DNA of 64,000 nucleotides from Pseudotamlana haliotis (lineage in GTDB: Bacteria; Bacteroidota; Bacteroidia; Flavobacteriales; Flavobacteriaceae). The first letter of the stretch is position 1; every line of letters begins with the position of its first letter. The translations under genes and the position numbers were made by a program. This document shows positions 55,691 through 64,000 of the stretch, one piece after another. The stretch spans positions 43,039 to 107,038 of the forward strand of contig NZ_WAAT01000041.1 in NCBI RefSeq assembly GCF_008806375.1, in the 5' to 3' direction. Below the pieces are notes generated by a model. That model did not search any database. It was not told the origin of the DNA and saw nothing but the letters and a program-made list of their open reading frames with translations.

Positions 55691-57790
55691 TTATCTTACA
55701 AAGGCATTCGCCATTCCGCCATCAACATTAATAATATTACCAGTACTTTTATTTAAAATAGCAACTAAAGAAAATACGCCATTAGCAATGTCAGCCGGGT
55801 AAATAATTTCATTTAATAAGTTTCGTTTTGCGTAATGCGCAGGTAATTCTTCTACTGAAATACCATAAGCTTTTGCTCGGCCCTCAGCCCATTCACCTTC
55901 CCAGATTTTACTACCAACAATAACTCCATCTGGGTTAACTACATTTACTCTAACATGATCTGCACCTAATTCTGCAGCAAGTAATCTGGACATGTGTTGT
56001 TGAGCAGCTTTAGCCGTTCCATACCCCACGTTATTGGGTCCAGAAACTAAACCATTTTTACTAGCAATACTTACAAAATCACCGCCAAAATTTTGCTTTC
56101 TATAAATCTTAACCGCTTCTTTTGCTAATACAAATTGCCCTTTTACCAATACATCTTGTAAAAGATCCCAATCCTGCTCCGTAGTTTCTTCTATTGGTTT
56201 TGATATTGCCAAACCAGCACTATGCACAACTATATCTACACCTCCAAAAGCTAGGCAGGCTTGCTTATATAAGTTATCAATAGAATTATAATTAGTAACA
56301 TCTCCTGGAACCGCAATAGCAGTATCGTTTTTATACATTGCTAAAGCTTCCTCTAATCGTTCTTCTGATAAATCTGCTAACACCACATTAGCGCCTTCTT
56401 CTGCGAGTTTATCTGCAATTGCTTTACCAATTCCACCACCAGCACCAGTGACCAATGCTACTTTTCTAGATAAAGGTTGTTCCTTAGGCATACGTTGTAG
56501 CTTGGCCTCTTCTAATAACCAATATTCAATATCAAAAGCTTCCTGACGTGGTAATGATGTATATTTTGAAATGGCTTCGGCACCACGCATAACATTAATG
56601 GCATTAATATAAAATTCACTTGCCACACGTGCCGTTTGCTTGTTTTTTGCAAAACTAAACATACCAAGACCTGGATATAAAATAATAACTGGGTTGGCAT
56701 CCCTAATATCTGGACTTGTTTCATCCTTGCAGGTTTCATAATATTTAGCGTATTCATCTCGATAAGCTTCAAAAGCTGGCTCGATTTTTTTTAGAATTTG
56801 GTCTGTATTTTCCAAATCTTCTGTTACACTTAAATTAAGCACTAGCGGCTGAATCTTGGTTCTTAAAAAATGATCTGGACAAGAGGTTCCCATTGGGGCT
56901 AATCGCTCTAGATCTTTACTATTAATAAATTCTAATACTTTTTCATCATCTGTAAAATGACCTATCATTCTATTCTCTGAAGAACATAAACCTCTAAGTA
57001 GCGGAGCTAAAATTGATGCTTTCTCTAAACGGTCATCCTTTGGTAAACTTTCAATTACTGATCCACCAAATACAGTCCCATTTTCTGCAATTTTATTTTC
57101 AATATAAGCAGAAGCTTTTTCAATCACCTCTAAACTATTGATATAACATTCATATGAAGTATCTCCCCATGTAAACAAACCATGGCTACCTAAAACAATA
57201 CCTCGAATACCTGGATTATCTTTTAAACATGTTTCTAGCATCAATCCCAGTTCAAAACCAGGTTTTTTCCAAGGCACCCATCCCATGGTGTCACCCCAAA
57301 TTTCTTTTGTTATTTTTTCACTGTCTTCTGCAGCAGCAACAGCAATAAGAGCATCTGGATGTAAGTGATCAATGTGCTTAAAAGGTAATAATCCATGTAA
57401 AGGCGTGTCAATTGAAGGCGCTTTACTATCTAAATCATAAATACAGTGATTAAAGAGTGCTACCATTTCATCTTCATAATCAACGCCGCGATACACCTTT
57501 TTTAAATCTCTCAAACGTTCTGTATACAAGCCTGCAATCCCGCTTCTCGTTAAAGTACCTATGTCACCTCCAGATCCTTTAACCCACATAACTTCAACTT
57601 CCTTATCTGTTAACGGGTCTTTTTCAATGGTTTTACAACTGGTATTTCCTCCTCCATAATTGGTAATTCTTAGGTCTTGACCAAGAATGTTAGACCTATA
57701 TAAAAATAGCGCTACTTCGTCATTTTTTATATTTTCTACTTTGGATTCTTCCCAAAGATAATCTACATACTTATAGTTCGTGTTAGGCAT
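55691..57790 (-). CDS. rhaEW: Bifunctional rhamnulose-1-phosphate aldolase / L-lactaldehyde dehydrogenase
   Basis: 699 residues. Residues 1 to about 410 are a class II aldolase domain: NYGGGNTSCKTIEKD, VKGSGGDIGTL, TPLHGLLPFKHIDHLHPDA (His metal ligands) and VLGSHGLFTWGDT. Residues about 440-699 are a short-chain dehydrogenase with VTGAGGGIGKAIA, HSAGLA and YGTAKAAQQH (Tyr, Lys). The fusion splits rhamnulose 1-phosphate into DHAP and L-lactaldehyde, and oxidises the latter to L-lactate. It is the first gene of the rhamnose operon. The lactate is taken up by the lldD product in the same operon. Confidence 0.93.
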   Translation of the reverse strand: MPNTNYKYVDYLWEESKVENIKNDEVALFLYRSNILGQDLRITNYGGGNTSCKTIEKDPLTDKEVEVMWVKGSGGDIGTLTRSGIAGLYTERLRDLKKVYRGVDYEDEMVALFNHCIYDLDSKAPSIDTPLHGLLPFKHIDHLHPDALIAVAAAEDSEKITKEIWGDTMGWVPWKKPGFELGLMLETCLKDNPGIRGIVLGSHGLFTWGDTSYECYINSLEVIEKASAYIENKIAENGTVFGGSVIESLPKDDRLEKASILAPLLRGLCSSENRMIGHFTDDEKVLEFINSKDLERLAPMGTSCPDHFLRTKIQPLVLNLSVTEDLENTDQILKKIEPAFEAYRDEYAKYYETCKDETSPDIRDANPVIILYPGLGMFSFAKNKQTARVASEFYINAINVMRGAEAISKYTSLPRQEAFDIEYWLLEEAKLQRMPKEQPLSRKVALVTGAGGGIGKAIADKLAEEGANVVLADLSEERLEEALAMYKNDTAIAVPGDVTNYNSIDNLYKQACLAFGGVDIVVHSAGLAISKPIEETTEQDWDLLQDVLVKGQFVLAKEAVKIYRKQNFGGDFVSIASKNGLVSGPNNVGYGTAKAAQQHMSRLLAAELGADHVRVNVVNPDGVIVGSKIWEGEWAEGRAKAYGISVEELPAHYAKRNLLNEIIYPADIANGVFSLVAILNKSTGNIINVDGGMANAFVR

Positions 57791-58630
57791 TAGTCTGGTT
57801 GTTTTTATATGTTATTTTGAGTTTTAATTTTTTGATGAATTTCCCTAAAAAAGATCTAGTTTTATGAGGTGAAAATTACCTTCATCAATTTCAAATGTAC
57901 ATAATTAGCCTTCTAAACCATATAGAAACTACGCTCTTAGGGCTATAAAAGTCAAATAAAACATGTGATTAAGCAGAAAGTATAAAAATACAAATACACG
58001 ACTTTACCCATTTTAAAAGATGTTCGTTTTTTAAATATTACTAATTTAAGAGTGGTTGTTTTTTGGCTATGCGACAACAGATGATTAAGGTTTTCTGCCT
58101 AGTAGAAAAATATTACTTACTATGATCTCAATCACGTATGGTTTACCTACAGCTATGTATAAAAACTAGATGTTAATTTGCCTGATAAAGCCGCTTCATA
58201 ACCTTTTCCTACTTCTCAATAGTTTTGACGTGTTTCTTTCCTGAATAATGAAAAGAGATAACATAATGAAAGTCAAAAATGGGGATGGTCCAGGACTTTT
58301 TTTAATGAATCGCTTTTCGCGAAATGCAAGTGAATGTGCAGAGTGTGATAAACCAGTAATAACTAATAAATAAGTCATATCACCCATGTTTGAAAATTTT
58401 AGCCGAACTGTAGACTTCCTCCCTTTTTAGAACATCTTAAATCTCGCAATTAATTGTCCAACTTTTTGTTACAAGTCAAAAACAAAAAACATGGCTGTTT
58501 TCAATACAAACCAGCTCACTTTTTAAAACAATTTTGATACTGAATATTTAACGTATTCACTTTAAGCTTCATATTCTATTTCTTATACCTTAGGTTTTAA
58601 TTATCTTTGCGTAACTTAATACGTTAGTAT
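57791..58630. other. Intergenic region with divergent promoters
   Basis: 840 bp between the divergent rhaEW and yicC genes. For the minus strand TACATTTG occurs at 57892-57899 without an exact -33 TTG, giving a leader of about 95 bases. For the plus strand TATCTTTG lies at 58602-58609, about 20 bases before the yicC ATG. The middle has no convincing gene, tRNA or repeat. No rhamnose regulator is encoded here. Confidence 0.5.
58602..58609 (+). promoter_or_regulatory. -7 element of yicC-gmk-nadD promoter
   Basis: TATCTTTG matches TAnnTTTG and lies 22 bp before the yicC start, giving a short leader. A correctly spaced -33 TTG is not seen (TTC instead). Confidence 0.5.
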
Positions 58631-59488
58631 ATGATTTATTCCATGACAGGTTACGGAAAATCTGTTTTACAACTACCCACTAAAAAAGTCACCATTGAAC
58701 TTAAATCTTTAAACAGTAAAAATTTAGATTTAAATGCGAGAATGCCTTCTATTTACCGAGAAAAAGAATTAGCCATTAGAAAAGTCTTGGCTGATAAACT
58801 CATTCGCGGTAAGGTAGATTTTTCAATTTACGTTGAAGCTACTGCTGAAGACACCTCAACACAAATTAACACCCCTGTTGTAAAACAATACATGGAGCAA
58901 CTCAGACAAGTTGTATCTGGTGATGAAGTTGAACTGTTAAAAATGGCGGTTCGTTTTCCTGATGCTTTAAATACCGTTAGAGAAGAAATCGATCAAGATG
59001 AATGGCAAACCATAGAAGACGCTATTATTACAGCCGTTAACGATTTAAACGATTACCGTCTAAACGAAGGTAAAGTATTAGAGGAAGACTTTAATGCCCG
59101 CATTACGAGTATCGGAAATATTCTAGAGCAAGTCATTGCTATGGATCCAGAACGTATTGAAGCTGTTCGTGAACGTTTGCTAAAAGGTATTGAAGAACTA
59201 AGAGAGAAATACGATGAAAACCGTTTTGAACAAGAATTGGTGTATTACATAGAAAAATTTGATATTACTGAAGAAAAAGTGCGTTTAAAAAACCACCTCA
59301 ACTATTTCACTGAAAGCATCAACTCTACAGATTCTAACGGAAAAAAATTAGGGTTTATCAGTCAAGAAATGGGTAGAGAGATTAACACGATTGGTTCTAA
59401 AAGTAACTATGCCCCAATGCAACAGTTGGTCGTTCAAATGAAAGACGAATTAGAAAAAATAAAAGAGCAGTTATTAAACGTCTTATAA
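58631..59488 (+). CDS. yicC: YicC/YloC-family endoribonuclease
   Basis: 285 residues. The N-terminal block MTGYGKSVLQLPTKKVTIELKSLNSKNLDLNARMP and C-terminal KLGFISQEMGREINTIGSKSNYAPMQQLVVQMKDELEKIKEQ are the two conserved domains of the family. Members are RNA endonucleases; E. coli YicC has been linked to small-RNA decay. It is the first gene of a housekeeping operon followed 11 bp later by gmk, a frequent order in Bacteroidota and other bacteria. Confidence 0.93.
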   Translation: MIYSMTGYGKSVLQLPTKKVTIELKSLNSKNLDLNARMPSIYREKELAIRKVLADKLIRGKVDFSIYVEATAEDTSTQINTPVVKQYMEQLRQVVSGDEVELLKMAVRFPDALNTVREEIDQDEWQTIEDAIITAVNDLNDYRLNEGKVLEEDFNARITSIGNILEQVIAMDPERIEAVRERLLKGIEELREKYDENRFEQELVYYIEKFDITEEKVRLKNHLNYFTESINSTDSNGKKLGFISQEMGREINTIGSKSNYAPMQQLVVQMKDELEKIKEQLLNVL

Positions 59489-59499
59489 ATTATTAAAGT

Positions 59500-60090
59500 T
59501 TGGCAGAAGAAAAGCAAATAACAAAAGGTAAACTTATCGTATTTTCAGCCCCTTCAGGGTCTGGAAAAACAACTATAGTAAGACACTTACTTCAGCAAGA
59601 AGAATTAAATTTAGAGTTTTCAATTTCAGCAACATCACGAGAAAAACGCGGTACTGAAGTTCACGGTAAAGATTATTATTTTTTATCGGCCGATGATTTT
59701 AAAAACCATATTAAAAACGATGATTTTTTAGAATGGGAAGAAGTCTATCGTGATAATTTTTACGGTACCTTAAAAGCAGAAGTTGAGCGTATTTGGGCCA
59801 AAGGAAAAAATGTCATTTTTGATATTGATGTTTCTGGAGGACTAAGAATTAAACGTAAATTCCCAGAAGAAACTCTAGCTATTTTTGTAAAACCACCAAG
59901 TGTTGACGAACTAAAAATTCGTTTAAAGAAGCGTAAAACTGAAACGGAAGACAAAATAAACATGCGTGTAGCTAAAGCATCTGCCGAGCTCGCTACAGCA
60001 CCTTTATTTGATACCATTATCATAAATGACACTCTGGAACACGCTTTGGAAGAAGCCCATGAAAAAATCAATGATTTTATAAACTCCTAA
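59500..60090 (+). CDS. gmk: Guanylate kinase
   Basis: 196 residues. P-loop SAPSGSGKTTIVRHLL near residue 16, and GMP-binding motifs SATSREKRGTEVHGKDYYFLS and FLEWEEVYRDNFYGT. It phosphorylates GMP to GDP. There is no in-frame ATG before the P-loop; translation appears to start at TTG (59500), which matches the expected N-terminal length. It follows yicC by 11 bp and precedes nadD by 10 bp. Confidence 0.95.
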   Translation: MAEEKQITKGKLIVFSAPSGSGKTTIVRHLLQQEELNLEFSISATSREKRGTEVHGKDYYFLSADDFKNHIKNDDFLEWEEVYRDNFYGTLKAEVERIWAKGKNVIFDIDVSGGLRIKRKFPEETLAIFVKPPSVDELKIRLKKRKTETEDKINMRVAKASAELATAPLFDTIIINDTLEHALEEAHEKINDFINS

Positions 60091-60100
60091 TCGCTTTTTA

Positions 60101-60679
60101 ATGAAAATCGGACTTTATTTTGGTTCCTTCAACCCGATACACGTTGGTCACTTAATTATTGCCAACCATATTGTAGAATACAGCAATCTGGATAAAATTT
60201 GGTTTGTAGTGACTCCACACAACCCCTTTAAAGAGAAAAAAACACTTTTAAATAATTACGACCGTTTAGAGATGGTTCACCTGGCTACTCACGATTACGA
60301 GAAGTTAGAACCCTGTGATATCGAATTTAACTTACCTCAGCCCAATTACACGGTTGACACCTTAATCTATTTACAAGAAAAATATCCTGCCAATACATTT
60401 TCTTTAATTATGGGTGAAGACAACCTGAAAAGTTTTCACAAATGGAAAAATCATGAGGTCATTCTAGAAAATTACTTTGTGTATGTTTATCCTAGAATTT
60501 CGGAAAACAAAATAGAAACACGCTTCGATGGTCATAAAAAAATCATTCATATTGACGCCCCTATCATGCAACTTTCTTCTTCATTTATAAGAAAATCTAT
60601 TGCAGCAGGAAAAAACATTGAACCCATGCTACCAGCACACGTTTGGAAATACATGGATGAGATGAATTTTTACAGATAA
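60101..60679 (+). CDS. nadD: Nicotinate-nucleotide adenylyltransferase
   Basis: 192 residues. The nucleotidyltransferase motif GSFNPIHVGHL is at residues 8-18 and the ISSTxIR-type motif appears as LSSSFIRKSI near 167. It forms deamido-NAD from nicotinate mononucleotide and ATP in NAD synthesis. It is the third gene of the yicC-gmk-nadD operon. Confidence 0.95.
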   Translation: MKIGLYFGSFNPIHVGHLIIANHIVEYSNLDKIWFVVTPHNPFKEKKTLLNNYDRLEMVHLATHDYEKLEPCDIEFNLPQPNYTVDTLIYLQEKYPANTFSLIMGEDNLKSFHKWKNHEVILENYFVYVYPRISENKIETRFDGHKKIIHIDAPIMQLSSSFIRKSIAAGKNIEPMLPAHVWKYMDEMNFYR

Positions 60680-60877
60680 CATGATTTTAACATTAAATAG
60701 CTATAAAATTCAAAATATTATATTTTTTTTAGAGATAAACCCTATAAAAACACGCGATTTTATATCGACTTAACATTACGGTAACTTCCAAGTCACAATA
60801 AGAATATACTTTTATTTTTCCAAATATTCAGCTAGACTAACACTTCAAAACTGAACATTGAAAAATAAAATCGCCTA

Positions 60878-61276
60878 ATGAACATTGAAAACACCGAAGA
60901 CTTTTTAAAAAAGTTTGACTATAAATACGAACGAAAGCAACAGTCTATTACAGTTATCATGGACTATCGTCATCATGTGTTTATCGACTTTAAAAACCCA
61001 AATAAAATAGTCATTACAGATCAACTGTTAACAGGGAATTTTATAACGGGCATGCTTAAAATGAGCATTAGAAAAGCCATTCTACTTAACATCTTCTGTA
61101 ATATTTTGTTAAGTTCAATTATTGCTCAATTCGATTTAAAATTTGGTATTGGCTTATTTATAACCTTAAGTGCTTGGTGCATTTATTGGTCAATCATGCA
61201 CATTTCAAAATATGATAAACTAAGATACATTCTTACCAATTGGAGCAAGCGTGCCGTGTATTCAATTGAGTCTTAA
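60878..61276 (+). CDS. Hypothetical membrane protein
   Basis: 132 residues, not recognised. An N-terminal soluble part (about 1-65) is followed by two hydrophobic segments (about 66-88 and 92-112: AILLNIFCNILLSSIIAQF and FGIGLFITLSAWCIYWSIM). It lies alone, 198 bp after nadD, and could have its own promoter. No function can be proposed. Confidence 0.6.
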   Translation: MNIENTEDFLKKFDYKYERKQQSITVIMDYRHHVFIDFKNPNKIVITDQLLTGNFITGMLKMSIRKAILLNIFCNILLSSIIAQFDLKFGIGLFITLSAWCIYWSIMHISKYDKLRYILTNWSKRAVYSIES

Positions 61277-61364
61277 AAATGATCCGTTTATAAAAATAGG
61301 GTAATCAAACTGCTCGACTTGAATTAAAAACGTTTCAAGACCCTGAATAAATACCTCTAGAGAC

Positions 61365-61387
61365 GGTGTTCGAGCGGAGTCGAGAAC
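61365..61387 (+). repeat. Half copy of palindromic repeat
   Basis: The right arm (TTCGAGCGGAGTCGAGAAC) of the 67-bp palindromic repeat at the window's right end occurs here alone. No left arm is visible. A (partial) REP-type element. Confidence 0.7.
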
Positions 61388-61453
61388 TTTTTTGTATAAA
61401 CATAACATTTAGTAACACACATTAAAATCACCTAGCTCAATAAAAGTAATCAC

Positions 61454-61495
61454 AAAAAAGAAACCGCCTAGAGCTATGGACTCTAAACGGTTTCT
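61454..61495 (-). terminator. Terminator of the lipoprotein gene
   Basis: Arms AGAAACCG/CGGTTTCT and inner TAGAG/CTCTA (61459-61495) form a hairpin, followed on the minus strand by TTTTTTG. It lies 26 bp after the lipoprotein stop. Confidence 0.75.
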
Positions 61496-61520
61496 AACTA
61501 AATAACCAACCAAAAAACTT

Positions 61521-62450
61521 TTATATACGCCGTGAACTTTGTCGCGGATTTTCTTTTCTTTCTTTTTTAAACTTACGTTTTTTCTCTATTAATTCCTTTG
61601 TATCGTCCTTACCATTGGCAGCCTTGACATATTGAATATAGCCACGGCCGGCAAATTCATAAGTTGTACCAGACGATGGCTGAAACAACGCTATGGTTTC
61701 ATCATCAATAACGCTCAATTCAAAATATTCATTGCCGTAGATATCATAATCTAATGTTAAAGTTTTTAAATAGAAATTATTAGGAACGTCACGAACACCA
61801 TAATCACCAATATAATCCCATTGAATATAGCTTGGGTTTGAGCCCACTTGATCTTGTGAACTACGAAAAGTTGTGTCATTTCCACCAGCTATAAACTGTA
61901 AATAATTTTCATCGTCAAACGGATTCACTTGACCAGCAGCACTGGTGTATATTTTCTCCCAAGCTGTATAATCTTGTAAAAAGTAGTGGATGTTATCATA
62001 AAACACCATATCATAATCAAAATTTGAACGCTGATAACCGTCCAAAAAATAAGACGTATCATTATAAGGGTTATAAAGCTCTATGCGGTTGCTTGATATT
62101 TGGTACACTTCAAAAGTAGAAAAACCATCAACATCATGATCAACATCTAAAACCATATCATAAGCATCATAAACACCTACATCCACACCAAAACCATTAC
62201 CGGTTTCACCAATTCCAGCAATATTATTGTTTGCATAAAGCAATCTATTTACAAACGAAACGGTAAAAGCCTTTTGCAACCATGGTGTTTCACCATAACC
62301 TATAGTGGCATTAATATCGACATACCATAACTCATAAGAACCCAATAATTGATTTAAAGACACACGAGGTTCTTCAACATAAACAGCCTCACAAGAGGTA
62401 AATAGGGCGGTACTAAATACCACGACTAAAAGGAGTTTTATTGCTTTCAT
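61521..62450 (-). CDS. Hypothetical lipoprotein
   Basis: 309 residues. Lipoprotein signal (LLLVVVFSTALFTSC, Cys 20). The middle part is rich in Tyr, Asp and Asn (GSYELWYVDINATIGYGETPW, SSGTTYEFAGRGYIQYV), and the C-terminal 30 residues are very basic (KKRKFKKERKENPRQSSRR), which is unusual for an exported protein. It looks like a family that recurs near nadD in flavobacteria, where it is sometimes misnamed as a nucleotide adenylyltransferase. No catalytic motif is visible and the function is unknown. Confidence 0.75.
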   Translation of the reverse strand: MKAIKLLLVVVFSTALFTSCEAVYVEEPRVSLNQLLGSYELWYVDINATIGYGETPWLQKAFTVSFVNRLLYANNNIAGIGETGNGFGVDVGVYDAYDMVLDVDHDVDGFSTFEVYQISSNRIELYNPYNDTSYFLDGYQRSNFDYDMVFYDNIHYFLQDYTAWEKIYTSAAGQVNPFDDENYLQFIAGGNDTTFRSSQDQVGSNPSYIQWDYIGDYGVRDVPNNFYLKTLTLDYDIYGNEYFELSVIDDETIALFQPSSGTTYEFAGRGYIQYVKAANGKDDTKELIEKKRKFKKERKENPRQSSRRI

Positions 62451-62582
62451 ATATTTACAAGTTAATGATTTCTATGAAAGCAATTTCAAAACACGTGCCA
62501 AAAAAACAATTGCTTAATAGTGAAAGCCCCATTATTAAGCATTTTTTTATGTACTTTTGACCTAGAAATTGATATCATTTTC

Positions 62583-63584
62583 ATGGATAAACCATTAAAA
62601 TACGCCGTTTTCGGAGCAGGGAGCTGGGCTACTGCCATTGTAAAAATGCTTTCTGAAAATTTAGATGAAATTGGTTGGTACATGCGTAGTGTTTACACCA
62701 AAGAGCACTTACTACGCGAACAGCACAACCCCAATTACTTAAGTTCGGTGGAGTTTCACCTAGACCAACTTAAACTGAGTAACGACATCAATGAAGTTGC
62801 AGACTATGCTGATGTGCTTATTTTCGTCATCCCTTCGGCTTTTATATACAGTGAACTCGAAAAACTCAACATAGACATCTCTAACAAAACCATAGTCTCT
62901 GCCATCAAGGGTATCGTACCCGAAACAGAGCTATTAGTTGGCGAACATTTTCATGATGTTTACAAGGTACCTTATGAGAATATTGCTGTCATAGCTGGAC
63001 CTTGCCATGCTGAAGAGGTCGCTCTAGAACGTTTATCTTATTTAACTATTTCTTGTGCTGATCAACAAAAGGCCTCACATATTGCCCATAGTTTAAGTAG
63101 CGATTACATCAAAACAACAATAAGTGATGATGTTATTGGTATTGAATATGCCGTTATGCTTAAAAACATTTACGCCATTGCCGCAGGTATCGCTCATGGT
63201 TTAGGTTATGGTGATAACTTCCAGAGTGTGCTTATGAGTAATGCCGCTCGCGAAATGAAGCGCTTCATTAAGAAAGTTCATAAAATGAAACGTAACATCA
63301 ACAACTCTGCTTATCTGGGTGATTTATTGGTGACGGGGTATTCGGTATTTTCACGTAACCGCATGTTCGGAAACATGATAGGAAAAGGCTATACCGTTAA
63401 ATCGGCGCAAATGGAAATGAACATGGTTGCCGAAGGTTATTATGCCACAAAAAGTGCGCATGAACTCAACCTTAAAAACGCCAAGAAAACACAGATGCCT
63501 ATTATAAACGCCGTTTATGAGGTGTTGTACGAAAACAAAAATCCAAAAAAAGTATTTAAAAAGTTAACAGAGAAGTTAGATTAG
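62583..63584 (+). CDS. gpsA: Glycerol-3-phosphate dehydrogenase [NAD(P)+]
   Basis: 333 residues from the ATG at 62583; an upstream GTG at 62520 would add a non-conserved extension. NAD motif VFGAGSWATA at residue 9 and catalytic Lys in EYAVMLKNIYAIAAGIAHGLGYGDN. It reduces dihydroxyacetone phosphate to sn-glycerol 3-phosphate for phospholipid synthesis. A -7-like TACTTTTG lies at 62552-62559. It is divergent from the lipoprotein gene. Confidence 0.93.
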   Translation: MDKPLKYAVFGAGSWATAIVKMLSENLDEIGWYMRSVYTKEHLLREQHNPNYLSSVEFHLDQLKLSNDINEVADYADVLIFVIPSAFIYSELEKLNIDISNKTIVSAIKGIVPETELLVGEHFHDVYKVPYENIAVIAGPCHAEEVALERLSYLTISCADQQKASHIAHSLSSDYIKTTISDDVIGIEYAVMLKNIYAIAAGIAHGLGYGDNFQSVLMSNAAREMKRFIKKVHKMKRNINNSAYLGDLLVTGYSVFSRNRMFGNMIGKGYTVKSAQMEMNMVAEGYYATKSAHELNLKNAKKTQMPIINAVYEVLYENKNPKKVFKKLTEKLD

Positions 63585-63601
63585 GCGTTGTTTGAAGTTT
63601 T

Positions 63602-63685
63602 GGGCGTTACCTAAAGGTCGGGCTTTCCGCTATATCTTTTTTTTGTGCCTCAAAAAAGGATGCCGCTGCAATCCCTAACGCGACA
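63602..63685. repeat. Structured flavobacterial intergenic element
   Basis: A G+C-richer block has GCGTTA near its left end pairing with TAACGC near its right end. Between them is GGTCGGGCTTTCCGC, a TTTTTT...AAAAAA inner hairpin, then GGATGCCGCTGCAATCCC. Blocks of this form recur between genes in Flavobacteriaceae genomes. Whether it is an RNA or a DNA repeat is not known. Confidence 0.5.
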
Positions 63686-63767
63686 TCAATACTCCAAAAG
63701 AACTTTTCAACTAAAAGTAAAAATTCATATTAGAAGTTAAATATTAGATATTAAAAGGTTTAAAAAC

Positions 63768-63834
63768 TTCTCGACTCCGCTCGAAGACCATTACGAAACA
63801 TCACGGATACCAGTGTTCCAGAGGAGTCGAGAAC
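63768..63834. repeat. 67-bp palindromic repeat, copy 1
   Basis: It begins TTCTCGACTCCGCTCGAA and ends with the near-complementary GGAGTCGAGAAC; the right arm carries two changes. The central part (ACGAAACATCAC) is shared with copy 2. The spacing of 165 bp to copy 2 and the G+C-rich arms are typical of REP/REPIN-like elements. Confidence 0.8.
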
Positions 63835-63932
63835 AATTATTAAACACATAAACGATTCGACGTATAAACAGTACTCCTCAATAATCAATAAAAATTATCA
63901 ATATTTAAGCGGATTACTACATTCAATAATCC

Positions 63933-63999
63933 TTCTCGACTCCGCTCGAAGACCACTACGAAACATCACAGATACTGGTGTTCGAGCGGAGTCGAGAAC
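63933..63999. repeat. 67-bp palindromic repeat, copy 2
   Basis: The arms TTCTCGACTCCGCTCGAA and TTCGAGCGGAGTCGAGAA are perfect inverted repeats of 18 bp. The interior matches copy 1 with few changes. It lies at the window edge; the rest of 63585-64000 holds no gene. Confidence 0.85.
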
Positions 64000-64000
64000 A

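Noticed and set aside
18115-57790. Sulfatase genes expected for an ulvan locus
   Set aside because: No C/S-x-P-x-R sulfatase motif protein is encoded in the window.
58196-58387. 63-codon minus-strand reading frame in the rhaEW-yicC gap
   Set aside because: No start signal, no recognisable domain and no operon partner; treated as chance in non-coding DNA.
1-64000. CRISPR array or cas genes
   Set aside because: No regularly spaced identical repeats and no Cas-like protein were found on either strand.

Overview
The window is AT-rich DNA from a member of the Bacteroidota, most likely a marine Flavobacteriaceae. The evidence is a SusC/SusD pair, several secreted proteins ending in type IX secretion (T9SS) sorting tails, promoters of the Bacteroidota form TTG-N19-TAnnTTTG, and a housekeeping block yicC-gmk-nadD...gpsA. 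No database search was possible. Family names rest on motifs and architecture, and functions on family knowledge.

Layout. (1) About 1-5.4 kb is one end of an integrative element on the minus strand: tyrosine integrase, excisionase-like HTH protein, small unknown proteins, RepA-like ATPase and a VirE-N/primase-like protein, with an iteron-like repeat block between the two replication-type genes. Its far end lies outside the window. (2) 5.5-12.4 kb is a uronate module: a TRAP transporter and LacI regulator (minus) divergent from kduI-kduD-DUF4861 (plus). A CAATCGATTG palindrome supplies the -33 TTG of both divergent promoters. (3) 12.6-17.7 kb is an AraC regulator divergent from a three-gene operon. 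The first gene fuses a MocD-like oxygenase, a Rieske ferredoxin and a flavin reductase; creatininase-like and aldo/keto reductase genes follow. (4) 18.1-24.7 kb is susC-susD-surface lipoprotein. (5) 25.4-49.4 kb holds the degradative enzymes: GH88, GPH transporter, GH94 phosphorylase, GH78 rhamnosidase, SGNH acetylesterase, PL14-like lyase, an alpha/beta esterase, and T9SS proteins built from parallel beta-helix, Ig-like, CBM96/DNRLRE-like, F5/8 C and NodB-like modules. (6) 49.7-57.8 kb holds a fifth T9SS protein and L-rhamnose catabolism (rhaEW, rhaI, kinase) plus an FMN L-lactate dehydrogenase. (7) 58.6-63.6 kb is chromosomal housekeeping, followed by palindromic repeats at the right edge.

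Inferred pathway: surface deacetylation and lyase cleavage of an acetylated polymer containing rhamnose and uronate; SusCD import; GH88 release of the unsaturated uronate, which TRAP imports and KduI/KduD process; oligosaccharide uptake by the GPH transporter; cytoplasmic GH78 and phosphorolytic GH94 steps; rhamnose to DHAP plus L-lactate, then pyruvate. The window has no sulfatase, which argues against typical sulfated ulvan. Glucuronorhamnan-like, sphingan-like or other acetylated exopolysaccharides fit better. The MocDEF-like fusion suggests that O-methyl sugars are also present and are demethylated oxidatively. The best candidates for undescribed biology are this fused O-demethylase operon and the beta-helix family with a conserved HDD motif.
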